64,000 nucleotides of DNA from Candidatus Rokuibacteriota bacterium (GTDB taxonomy: Bacteria; Methylomirabilota; Methylomirabilia; Rokubacteriales; CSP1-6). Numbering within the stretch: position 1 is the first letter of the stretch; each line of letters starts with the position of its first letter. The stretch lies in the NCBI GenBank assembly GCA_030647435.1, contig JAUSJX010000097.1, positions 1-64,000 on the forward strand. Direction: 5' to 3'. Below the pieces are notes generated by a model. The model worked only from the letters and a program-made list of their open reading frames with translations. It was not told where the DNA came from and did no database searches. The translations under genes were made by a program, and so were the position numbers. Below, piece by piece: positions 8,454 through 15,733 of this stretch.

Positions 8454-9179
8454 TCACCGCCGACCGGGCGGAATAGGCGCGCGCCCCTCCCGCAGCAGCA
8501 GCTCGGCCAGGAGAAAGTCCCACTCGGTGTCGATGTTGACCGAGGCCTCGAAGCCCTGGACCACGCCGCGGTTGTCCTCGCCGAGGACGTGCCCGTGGTC
8601 CATCAGCATCGCGTAGCGGGTGACATACACGGCGCCCGACGGCTGGTACACGGGCGGGGCATCCTGACGCCGGACATACTTGTGCCCGTCGGGAAAAAGA
8701 GCGACCGTTCGATCGCCGTCGAGCGTCTTCATGAAGAACGGATGGTACGAAGCCTCGCACAGCGTCTGTGCCGAGTCCGAGCCCGTCTCGATGACCTTCC
8801 GGATCGTCTCGTCGATCTCGACGCCGGCGCGGAACGGCGACGTGGGCTGGAGCGTCACGATGAGGTCGGGCCTTGCTTTCGCGGCGGACTCGAGCCACCG
8901 CACCGCGTGCTGGAGCACCGGCACCATGCCGGCCTGATCCGAGGCGAGCTCGGCCGGTCTCATGAATGGCACCTCACCGCCGTGGCGCCTCGCTTCCTCG
9001 GCAATCTCTGGGCTGTCCGTCGAGACGATCACGCGCGTGAGCAGCTTGGATTCGCGGGCCGAGGCGATGGCCTGGCCGATCAGCGAGAGCGCACCGAGCG
9101 TGCGCAAATTCTTTCCCGGCAGGCCCTTGGAGCCGCCGCGCGCGGGAATGACGCCGAAGGCGTACGGCGCCCGCGCCAT
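8454..9179 (-). CDS. legF: CMP-nonulosonic acid cytidylyltransferase (NeuA/LegF family)
   Basis: The 241-aa acylneuraminate cytidylyltransferase activates the free nonulosonic acid with CTP. The N-terminal nucleotide loop VIPARGGSKGLPGKN is intact, as are STDS and LQPTSPFR; the C-terminal NIDTEWDF matches the metal-binding Asp region. It lacks the C-terminal phosphatase domain of some NeuA proteins. It sits 7 bp upstream of the acyltransferase gene and 3 bp downstream of the oxidoreductase. Confidence 0.93.
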   Translation of the reverse strand: MARAPYAFGVIPARGGSKGLPGKNLRTLGALSLIGQAIASARESKLLTRVIVSTDSPEIAEEARRHGGEVPFMRPAELASDQAGMVPVLQHAVRWLESAAKARPDLIVTLQPTSPFRAGVEIDETIRKVIETGSDSAQTLCEASYHPFFMKTLDGDRTVALFPDGHKYVRRQDAPPVYQPSGAVYVTRYAMLMDHGHVLGEDNRGVVQGFEASVNIDTEWDFLLAELLLREGRAPIPPGRR

Positions 9180-9182
9180 CCG

Positions 9183-10166
9183 CTACACCGTGACCCAGCG
9201 GCGCTCGGCCGCGGACTTCCGGGCGGCCTCGATGACGCGCATCGTCTTGAGCCCGTCCCAGCCGTCACAGACCGGCTTGGTTTCTCCGCGCATACACGCG
9301 ATGAAGTGCTTCGCTTCCTCCACGTACATATCGTTGAGCTGGCCGCCGGACGGGTAGACCTCCCAGCGGTTGGCTGTGGGGTCGAACAGCCGGATGTCGT
9401 TCTCGAGGCGCCGCCACTGGATGACGCCTTGCTCACCCATCAGCTCGAAGTGGCTATGGACGTTCCAGGCGAAGAGATTCATGTGGATGCTGCCGATCGC
9501 ACCCGAAGCGAAGCGCACCGTGAGATCGGCGAGGTCGTCCGTCGCGATCTCGAGACTCGAGATATGATCCACGACGGCGCTCACCTCCGTGATCTCGCCG
9601 CACAGCCACCGCATGTAATCGATGGCATGGCTCTCGTCGAGAAGGCAGCCGCCGCCCTGCTTGGCGTCGGCCATGTAGAACGTCCGGTAGTCGGCGCCGG
9701 GATAGCGGGTGCTCAGGTGATAGGCGTACTCGGTACGTGCCGCTCGCAGCGCTCCGATCCGCCCCGCCTTGAGCATTTTCTCCACCAGCTGCATGGGCGG
9801 CCAGTAGCGCCAATTGTACGCGGTGAGAACCCGCAGGCCCTTGTCGTCGCACTCACGAAGCAGCGTTTCCACGCCGGCGGCGGACTGCGTCAGCGGCTTC
9901 TCGATCATCAGATGCGCGCTTCGGTCCACCCCCATGCGGGCGATGGCCAGGTGGGAGTCGGGCGGCGTGCAGATCACCACGCCCTGCGCGCCGTCGAGAG
10001 CTGCCTCGAGCGTCGGCGTGACAGAGGCGAAAGGGAACTGGCGAGCGGCCGAGTCCCGCTGGGCCGGCGCGGCATCGTACGCCGTCAGCTCGTCCACGCC
10101 GATAGCTCGGAAGTTCTGCAGGTGCCGGCGGCCGATGGATCCGAGCCCAACGATGGCGAGTTTCAC
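9183..10166 (-). CDS. Gfo/Idh/MocA-family sugar oxidoreductase (PtmF-like)
   Basis: The 327-aa NAD(P)-dependent oxidoreductase has GLGSIG at residues 7-12 and the family EKP motif at 89-91, followed by a typical alpha/beta C-terminal domain with a GGGCLLDE..HAID stretch containing the usual active-site His. Gfo/Idh/MocA proteins oxidise or reduce ring or side-chain hydroxyls of sugars. In Campylobacter, PtmF in the legionaminate cluster belongs here, which is the most informative analogy. The ATG at 10166 overlaps the radical SAM stop (ATGA). Confidence 0.88.
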   Translation of the reverse strand: MKLAIVGLGSIGRRHLQNFRAIGVDELTAYDAAPAQRDSAARQFPFASVTPTLEAALDGAQGVVICTPPDSHLAIARMGVDRSAHLMIEKPLTQSAAGVETLLRECDDKGLRVLTAYNWRYWPPMQLVEKMLKAGRIGALRAARTEYAYHLSTRYPGADYRTFYMADAKQGGGCLLDESHAIDYMRWLCGEITEVSAVVDHISSLEIATDDLADLTVRFASGAIGSIHMNLFAWNVHSHFELMGEQGVIQWRRLENDIRLFDPTANRWEVYPSGGQLNDMYVEEAKHFIACMRGETKPVCDGWDGLKTMRVIEAARKSAAERRWVTV

Positions 10167-11707
10167 TGTTCCCCCTTGCGCGACGTGATGGGCAGGCCCA
10201 CCTCGCGGACGGCGGAGCCGTGCCGCTTGTTCCAGTCGGCCTCGTACTCGGCGATGTGCCGTAGGTCACGCAGCACCATGAGCTCCCGGAGCCCGTACAG
10301 CTCCACGGCGTTGAACTTCTTGCAGATGACCGCGGTCACCCGCGTGGCATCGCCGAGATCGAGGATGAAGGCTTCGAGGTCTCCGCCGTATTGCTCGAGA
10401 ATCCGCTGCTTGTAGGTGTAGTACCACTCGGTGCCCGGATAGGGCGTCACGAAGAACGGCTTGACCTGAAGCCCGAGGCGGTCCCAAGCCTTGACATTGT
10501 CGTAGATGCTGTCGAAATCCTCGTCCGGGAATCCGAACATCTGGTTCGGGATCGGCCGGATCCCGGCGTCGATCGTCCACAGGAGGGACCGCTCGTTCGT
10601 CTCGGGCGTGGCACCCTTGCCAATCGTCTTCATCACCCGCTGCGAGAAGCTCTCGTAGCCGTAGAGCAGGTGCGAGCAGCCGGCCTGCTTGAGCGTGGTC
10701 AGGAGCTCGCGGTTCACGAGCGTGGCGTGGCTCGTCCCGCCCCAGTGGACCCCGGAGCACTTCTCAGGGTCGTGTGGCACGCCGTCCCGGACACACTGCG
10801 GCTGGAGGCCCTCCTCGATCCACAGCCGCGCGATGTCCGTCAGCCACTTCTTCCCGGAGAACTGGTGCATGGTCATCAGGTTCTCGTCCAGAAAACTGAT
10901 GAAGTCCACGCCGAAGCGCTCGCGGACGTACTTGACGAGGTTCACGACGTAGCGCGGGTCGTGGTACCGGATCTTGCGGTCGTACGTGAACTTGACGTCA
11001 CGCTCACCCGCGGCGTTCTCCTCGATGGTCATGTCGCCGGAGATGCCCAGGTGGAAGCAGAAGCGGCAGATGAGCGAGCAGCCGTAACTGGCGTTGATGT
11101 CGAGCCGGCGGCGCGCCAGCATCCCTTCCTCGGAGAAAAGGGCCATGCTGTTCTTGAAGTAGATGTCGAGTGGAAAGAGATCCCAGGCCGGATACGGCAG
11201 CTGGTCGATGTCCGGCATGAGCGGTTGCTCGGGATTGAGGTGGCTCCGTCCCGACGGGTCGCGCCAGATGAGCCCCTTGACGGCTGCCCAGTCGGGGCTG
11301 CCCGCATTCACACGCTTGAGCAACTCGAGGAAGGAGATGAAGGCTTCGCCCACCACCCCCACGTCTACCCACGGCAGGAAGCGCATCATGTCGTGCGGCA
11401 TGCTCGTGAGGACGCCGCCGCCAAGAACGACGAGCGACCCGGGCGCCGCCTCCTTGGCCGCCCGCACGATGTGCTTGATACCCGCGTACGCCGTGGTGAT
11501 CCCGCCCACCGCGATCACATCCCACCGATCGGCCTTGAGGATCTGGGTCAGCACGACATCGGACGCCCGCCAGGCGTTCGCGTCGTAGACCTGCACCTGA
11601 TGGCCGTCCCGCACGGCGAGGCTCGCGAGGAGGGCCATGCCGTACGGCACGTGCCGCGGCTCGTCCTCCTCGCGCACCAACGGATTGACGAAGAGCACCT
11701 TAGCCAT
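10163..11707 (-). CDS. B12-domain-like radical SAM enzyme
   Basis: This 514-aa protein has an N-terminal cobalamin-binding-like Rossmann domain (residues 1-150; LFVNPLVREED, GGITTAYAG, LGGGVL) and a radical SAM core with CX3CX2C at Cys210, Cys214 and Cys217. The canonical DxHxxG cobalamin motif is not obvious, so B12 use is uncertain. Such proteins methylate unactivated carbons or rearrange sugars. The gene sits within the nonulosonate operon, overlapping the oxidoreductase, so a modification of the glycan or its carrier is plausible. It is not a standard member of legionaminate pathways. Confidence 0.88.
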   Translation of the reverse strand: MAKVLFVNPLVREEDEPRHVPYGMALLASLAVRDGHQVQVYDANAWRASDVVLTQILKADRWDVIAVGGITTAYAGIKHIVRAAKEAAPGSLVVLGGGVLTSMPHDMMRFLPWVDVGVVGEAFISFLELLKRVNAGSPDWAAVKGLIWRDPSGRSHLNPEQPLMPDIDQLPYPAWDLFPLDIYFKNSMALFSEEGMLARRRLDINASYGCSLICRFCFHLGISGDMTIEENAAGERDVKFTYDRKIRYHDPRYVVNLVKYVRERFGVDFISFLDENLMTMHQFSGKKWLTDIARLWIEEGLQPQCVRDGVPHDPEKCSGVHWGGTSHATLVNRELLTTLKQAGCSHLLYGYESFSQRVMKTIGKGATPETNERSLLWTIDAGIRPIPNQMFGFPDEDFDSIYDNVKAWDRLGLQVKPFFVTPYPGTEWYYTYKQRILEQYGGDLEAFILDLGDATRVTAVICKKFNAVELYGLRELMVLRDLRHIAEYEADWNKRHGSAVREVGLPITSRKGEQ

Positions 11708-11716
11708 GCTGTCCCC

Positions 11717-12709
11717 TCACGCGAGCGCCCCGACGGAGGCGGCGCGCCGTGTCCACTCGTTCGCCGGCGCGTCGCCCCGCAACGGCAGGTCATTCGTGTC
11801 GAGGCGCGGCAGCTCGAGCGGCCCGCGCAGGTTCGTCGCGAGATCGACCCGGGTTGTCAGCCCGAGCGCGCAGCCGGCACCGGGCAGGAGGCTGAGCGTG
11901 TCGGCGTTGTAGGCGCCGAACGGATAGCACATGACCCAGTCGGCCGGTGGCCCGCCGTGCACCCGGGCCAGAAACGCCGCCGTCCGCGCGATCTCGGCGG
12001 CCTGGTCGGCGCGCTCGAGAGAATCGAGCCAGACGTGGTCGGCGCCATGCCCGCCCACCTCCATGCCGAAGCGGACCATGGTCCGAAGCTGGGAGAGATC
12101 CATGTAGAGCTCCTGCGCCACCGTGTCCTCGTCGGCGCCGGCGTACTCATCGAAGAGTCGGCCGGTGAGGGCGGCGCGCACGGGTTCGGGCAGACCACGC
12201 TGCAGCACCCGCTTGATGAAGGTGATCTCAGGGCCGTCGAAGCGCGAGGTTCGAGCGTACTGAGAGTAGAGCGCGTCGCCGGCCGGCAGCGGCCACTCCC
12301 CTCGGTAGTCTTCGAGCATGTCCAGGATCCGGCGGGCTACCTTGCCGTGATCCGGGGCCTCCGCCAGGACGATCTGGATCTTGTGGGTGTCCAGTACCCG
12401 GCGCTCCTCGACCGCCGAGACCGGCGCGTAGAAGCTGCCGGAGAGCCCGCGCTCCACGAGACGGGGGAGCACCACGGTGAAGTGGTCGAGGAAACCGTCG
12501 TCAAACGTCAGCAGGCACGCATTGGGCGGCAGACGGCGCTCGCCGCGCGCGGCCGCGAGCACGTCGCGCGTGCCGCAGACGCGGTAGTGCCGGGTGATGT
12601 AGTCGAGCTGGCCGTCGAACTCTTCGATCGAGCGCACCTTGAGGCCTGGATAGCGCGTGCGCGCGCCGTCGCGAACGTAGTGGTACATCACGATGCTGAG
12701 CGCGCTCAC
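11717..12709 (-). CDS. NodB-type polysaccharide deacetylase family protein
   Basis: The 330-aa protein has an N-terminal VMYHYVRDG block and TFDDGF at residues 68-73, the metal-binding DD motif of carbohydrate esterase family 4. A later GGHGADHVWL stretch supplies His residues and CYPFGAYN resembles the family's Arg/Pro motif. I chose the GTG at 12709 because it forms a GTGA overlap with the preceding gene. No signal peptide is visible, so it may act on a cytoplasmic glycan intermediate. It probably deacetylates an N- or O-acetylated sugar of the same glycan. Confidence 0.87.
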   Translation of the reverse strand: MSALSIVMYHYVRDGARTRYPGLKVRSIEEFDGQLDYITRHYRVCGTRDVLAAARGERRLPPNACLLTFDDGFLDHFTVVLPRLVERGLSGSFYAPVSAVEERRVLDTHKIQIVLAEAPDHGKVARRILDMLEDYRGEWPLPAGDALYSQYARTSRFDGPEITFIKRVLQRGLPEPVRAALTGRLFDEYAGADEDTVAQELYMDLSQLRTMVRFGMEVGGHGADHVWLDSLERADQAAEIARTAAFLARVHGGPPADWVMCYPFGAYNADTLSLLPGAGCALGLTTRVDLATNLRGPLELPRLDTNDLPLRGDAPANEWTRRAASVGALA

Positions 12710-13650
12710 CGTGAGAAGACCCCGAGGAAGGCGGAGCTCCACACGAGGCTCGCGGGCGTGCGCTCGAAGACCTCCATGGCGGCCGCCAGGCGGTTGTAGA
12801 ACCGCGGAGCGATAGCCTCGAAGGTGGGCGGCAGCGGATGCGGATGCACCGCCATGAAGGCGGGCGAAGAAAACCCATGCGACGCTGCGGCCATCGCCAG
12901 CTCGTGCGGGGAGTGTTGGCGCCGGGGCCGGGCGAAGGACGGCACGGCCGCGGGCGCGGCCGGCCGGCCGGCCTCGCCGGCATCCTCTGCCAGAGCCTCG
13001 CCGAGCTCGTCCACGGCCTCGCGCAGACGGGCCACGAACTCTTTCAGGCGGTCGTGGCCGCCGGCGTCGAAGGCAAAACCCCGGAGCTCGGCCAACAAAG
13101 CACCCGCGGCGCCGCCCTCGATCTCGCGTTGGGTATAGTCGTTCAGGCTCGCCAAGTTGAAGAGCCGATTCCGGCAGGACACAACGAGCACACCGCCAGG
13201 CCGCAACAGCCGGGCTGCCTCCCGGAAGAACTCGCCGTCACTATCGAGGTACTCGACGAGGCCGATGGCCGTGACGGCGTCGGCGCCGCCCGCCGGCAGC
13301 CCGCTCGCGAGCGCATCGCCTTCACGCAGGTGGAGACGGCGCAGCACCGCCTCGGACAGCGTCCGCCGCCGCCCTTCGGCCTCCTCGATCATTCCGCCCG
13401 CGATATCCACGCCCGTCACCTCGAAGCCCAGGCCGGCCGCGTGGGCGCAGAGCTCCCCGCCCCCACAGCCCATGTCCACAAGCTGCCCGCGCCGTGAGCC
13501 GAGTCGTTCGACCACTGCCTCCATGGTCAGGCGCAGGCGCTGGACGCCCACCGGGTAGGCGCGAGGGTGGCGACCGTCATCGTAGGCGCGGCGCAGCCAT
13601 TGGCGCGCGTGCTCCGAGAAGTACTCCCGGACGTAGGCCAGCTCGCTCAC
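12706..13650 (-). CDS. Class I SAM-dependent methyltransferase
   Basis: The 314-aa protein has the SAM-binding glycine motif (LVDMGCGGGELCAHAA), an acidic residue after strand 2 (VTGVDIAGGMI) and the post-I region AVTAIGLVEYL. The C-terminal 100 residues contain a Pro/Ala-rich linker (residues about 225-245) and an unassigned tail. It is joined to the Maf-like gene by a 4-bp overlap and to the deacetylase by GTGA. O- or N-methylation of the surface glycan is the contextual guess; the substrate is unknown. Confidence 0.88.
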   Translation of the reverse strand: MSELAYVREYFSEHARQWLRRAYDDGRHPRAYPVGVQRLRLTMEAVVERLGSRRGQLVDMGCGGGELCAHAAGLGFEVTGVDIAGGMIEEAEGRRRTLSEAVLRRLHLREGDALASGLPAGGADAVTAIGLVEYLDSDGEFFREAARLLRPGGVLVVSCRNRLFNLASLNDYTQREIEGGAAGALLAELRGFAFDAGGHDRLKEFVARLREAVDELGEALAEDAGEAGRPAAPAAVPSFARPRRQHSPHELAMAAASHGFSSPAFMAVHPHPLPPTFEAIAPRFYNRLAAAMEVFERTPASLVWSSAFLGVFSR

Positions 13651-14654
13651 GATCGCCCGTCCACCCCGGCGAGAAACTCGTCGAAGGGCGCGAACTCGAC
13701 CCCGTCGCCGAAGAGGATCCCGCCCTCGGTGCAGTTGAACGTCTCGCAGTCGGCCTCACGGGCTGTCGCGAGAAAGACATCGCGGAACCAGAGATAGGCC
13801 GGGTCGCAGAACCACGTTTCGCCCACGTAGGGGTTCAGCACGTGCGTGTATGCCTCCGCGAACCGGCTGCCAAGGAGCTGGACCAGCTCCGGGTAGTACT
13901 GGGTCTTCTCGTAAGCCGTGCCGGGAGCGTAGCCAAAGTCCATCCCCACGAGCCCGATGCGCCGCTTGCCCAGCACCGCGTGAGTCAGCACCCACGCGGC
14001 GGTGCCGACATTGCCGCCACCGTTGAGGCACGGCAGGCCGTTCATCTCCCAGAGGCGGCGCGAGAGACTGCCGGGCTTGTCATAGTCGTCGTACATCGGG
14101 TTCCACCAGTACAGCTCCATGCGCGCCTGCTCGCAGCGCTCGACCACCGCGGGCGCCGCCGAGGTCGCTGCGGCGACCTTGATCTTGGGCCCGTAGGTGT
14201 CCACGAGCCCGACCAGGGCCCGGTTGGCCGCCAACTCGTCCGCGTGGTGGACCGGGTCCATCTCCTGGCGACGGAAATAGTCGTCGACCGGAGCCGCCTG
14301 GAGCCCCGGGGCGCCGAACCAGCGGACGATGCGATCGGGATGCGGGTCCACGCTCACCACGACATGCGGCACGACCCCGGCGCGCAGACATGCGCCAAGC
14401 GCGCCGTCTGCGGCAACGATGGTGCCCGCGAAGCCCGAGGCGCGCAGCCGCTCCAGACTCCGGCGGCGATGGAGGCTCGGGCCCGCGCCCACGACGATGG
14501 CGGCGTCCCCCGCCCCGAGCGGGGTCTCGACGAGATCGAGGACGGAGCGCACGATGCGTGAGTGGTTGCGCTCGGCATTGGCGAGCCCGACGCCCGCCAC
14601 GCGCTCGAACGTCGCCGCCTCAAGCGCGCCGGCTATCTTTCGTCCCAACTCCAT
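13647..14654 (-). CDS. Maf/DUF115-family protein, putative nonulosonate transferase
   Basis: The 335-aa protein belongs to the DUF115 (MptE-like, motility accessory factor) family: VVGAGPSLH at residues about 54-62 and a core with GGGNVGTAAW and GLVGMDFGY. Maf proteins are proposed to transfer pseudaminic or legionaminic acid to flagellin in the cytoplasm. Finding one in an operon that makes a CMP-nonulosonic acid strongly suggests protein O-glycosylation, probably of flagellin, although no flagellin gene is in the window. The ATG at 14654 lies inside the preceding small gene (35-bp overlap). Confidence 0.85.
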   Translation of the reverse strand: MELGRKIAGALEAATFERVAGVGLANAERNHSRIVRSVLDLVETPLGAGDAAIVVGAGPSLHRRRSLERLRASGFAGTIVAADGALGACLRAGVVPHVVVSVDPHPDRIVRWFGAPGLQAAPVDDYFRRQEMDPVHHADELAANRALVGLVDTYGPKIKVAAATSAAPAVVERCEQARMELYWWNPMYDDYDKPGSLSRRLWEMNGLPCLNGGGNVGTAAWVLTHAVLGKRRIGLVGMDFGYAPGTAYEKTQYYPELVQLLGSRFAEAYTHVLNPYVGETWFCDPAYLWFRDVFLATAREADCETFNCTEGGILFGDGVEFAPFDEFLAGVDGRS

Positions 14655-15033
14655 CCGTCTTCGCCTTGTCGTCGCCCTTCTCGGGAGTTGCTCGGCTCGC
14701 CGTCCTCGTGGTCGCCTCGCCTGCGGCAGCGGCTCCCCCTGCGGGCTGCGCCTCACCCTTCTCGGGAGTTGCTCGGCTCGCTGTCCTCGTGGTCGCCTCG
14801 CCTGCGGCAGCGGCTCCCCCTGCGGGCTGCGCCTCACCCTTCTCGGGAGTTGCTCGGCTCGCCTGCGGCTGCGCCTCACCCTGCCACATCAGACTCTTCT
14901 TGCTCACGAAGCAGATGCTGCCGCCGAGGCGCGAGAGCGCCTTCTTCTCGAACTCGTCCGTCGAGTCCGCGGCGTCCGCCTTGTCCTCGATCGTGGCGTC
15001 CACCTTGTAGTTGCCCTTGAGGAACTCCGGCAT
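14620..15033 (-). CDS. Small repeat-containing protein of unknown function
   Basis: The 137-aa protein has a conserved-looking N-terminal 50 residues (LKGNYKVDATIEDKADAADS, then acidic and helical) and an Ala/Gly/Thr-rich tail built from a 27-residue repeat whose unit begins GEAQPAGGAAAAGEATTRTA. It has no signal peptide or transmembrane segment. The ATG at 15033 is two bases after the regulator stop, and its 3' end overlaps the Maf gene by 35 bp, so its translation probably influences Maf synthesis. I do not recognise the family. Confidence 0.7.
   Translation of the reverse strand: MPEFLKGNYKVDATIEDKADAADSTDEFEKKALSRLGGSICFVSKKSLMWQGEAQPQASRATPEKGEAQPAGGAAAAGEATTRTASRATPEKGEAQPAGGAAAAGEATTRTASRATPEKGDDKAKTDGVGTKDSRRA
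14680..14881. repeat. 81-bp in-frame tandem repeat
   Basis: CTCGGGAGTTGCTCGGCTCG recurs at about 14680, 14761 and 14842, a period of 81 bp. There are two complete copies and a third shortened one. The first two copies differ at only about one position, indicating recent duplication. It encodes a 27-aa repeat in the small protein's tail. Length can change without frameshift. Confidence 0.9.
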
Positions 15034-15035
15034 GC

Positions 15036-15689
15036 TCAGCTCCTTCTGGCGGCGCGCCGACCCTCGCCATTCGAGGCGGGAGTTGCCAGACGCCGCAGCG
15101 TGAGGAACTTCTGGGGCGGGATGCCCATGCGCGCCAGCTCGGCGAGGTGCCGCTCCGGTCTCTCGAACGTGGCGACGACGATCCCATCGACGTCGGTCCC
15201 GGGCAGCTCAGAGACCGGCCGGACGGGAAATCCCAGGAAATGGCCGCCCCCGCCGTCGGCGAAGATCCCGACGGGCTCGAGCCCGAACTCTTTGAGCGTC
15301 AGATACGCCAGCTCGGCCGCCTCCCCCGTGCCGCAGAGGGCGATGCGCTTCATGCCGTTCTGGGCCAGCTGCCCCATGGCGCCGCGCAGGTTGTCGCGGG
15401 TACGCCGGTAGAGCTGAAGCGAGTGCCCCATGTACTCGTAGGTGAGGCGGGCCTTCTCGGCGACACCCTTGGGCGTCAGCATGTAGCGCAGGCGCTTGCG
15501 AGCGAGAGGCTTGGTGCGAAAATCGCGGACCTTGATGAAGCCCTTGCCGGCCAGCCTCTTCAGGTACAGGTTGGTCAGCCCGAGCGCCACCCCCAGGCGC
15601 TGGGCCAGGACGCGCTGGGTCAGCGGCGTGCCCTCCTCGATGGCGGTGAGGATCTCCAGTTCCCGCTCGACCTGACGCTGGATGGCCAT
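15036..15689 (-). CDS. MarR/EPS-type winged-helix regulator fused to a Rossmann-like sensor domain
   Basis: The 217-aa protein has an N-terminal winged helix (ERELEILTAIEEGTPLTQR, then an NLYLKRLAGKGFIKV recognition helix and wing) typical of EPS-associated MarR-type regulators. From about residue 112 follows a Rossmann-like domain (KRIALCGTGEAAELAYLTLK, GIFADGG, VDGIVVATFERPE) resembling PglD_N or CoA-binding domains. It probably senses a nucleotide, CoA or nucleotide-sugar ligand. I chose the ATG at 15689; an in-frame TTG lies three codons upstream inside the operator. It heads the nonulosonate operon and probably regulates itself and the flippase. Confidence 0.83.
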   Translation of the reverse strand: MAIQRQVERELEILTAIEEGTPLTQRVLAQRLGVALGLTNLYLKRLAGKGFIKVRDFRTKPLARKRLRYMLTPKGVAEKARLTYEYMGHSLQLYRRTRDNLRGAMGQLAQNGMKRIALCGTGEAAELAYLTLKEFGLEPVGIFADGGGGHFLGFPVRPVSELPGTDVDGIVVATFERPERHLAELARMGIPPQKFLTLRRLATPASNGEGRRAARRS

Positions 15690-15692
15690 GGC

Positions 15693-15729
15693 GTTCAATA
15701 TATGAACATAGGGGGCCCGCCCGAGTCAA
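15693..15729 (-). promoter_or_regulatory. Promoter/operator of the regulator-nonulosonate operon
   Basis: A 15-bp palindrome GTTCA-ATATA-TGAAC (15693-15707) ends three bases before the ATG at 15689. On the minus strand, TTGACT (15724-15729) is followed after 21 bp by TATATT (15697-15702), which is 7 nt before the ATG, implying a leaderless transcript. The same architecture recurs at 17240-17276. The palindrome covers the presumed -10, as expected for a repressor site or a spacer-remodelling activator. Confidence 0.75.
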
Positions 15730-15733
15730 ACGG

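Noticed and set aside
14680-14881. CRISPR array
   Set aside because: The unit is 81 bp without unique spacers, in frame with a coding sequence, and there are no cas genes.
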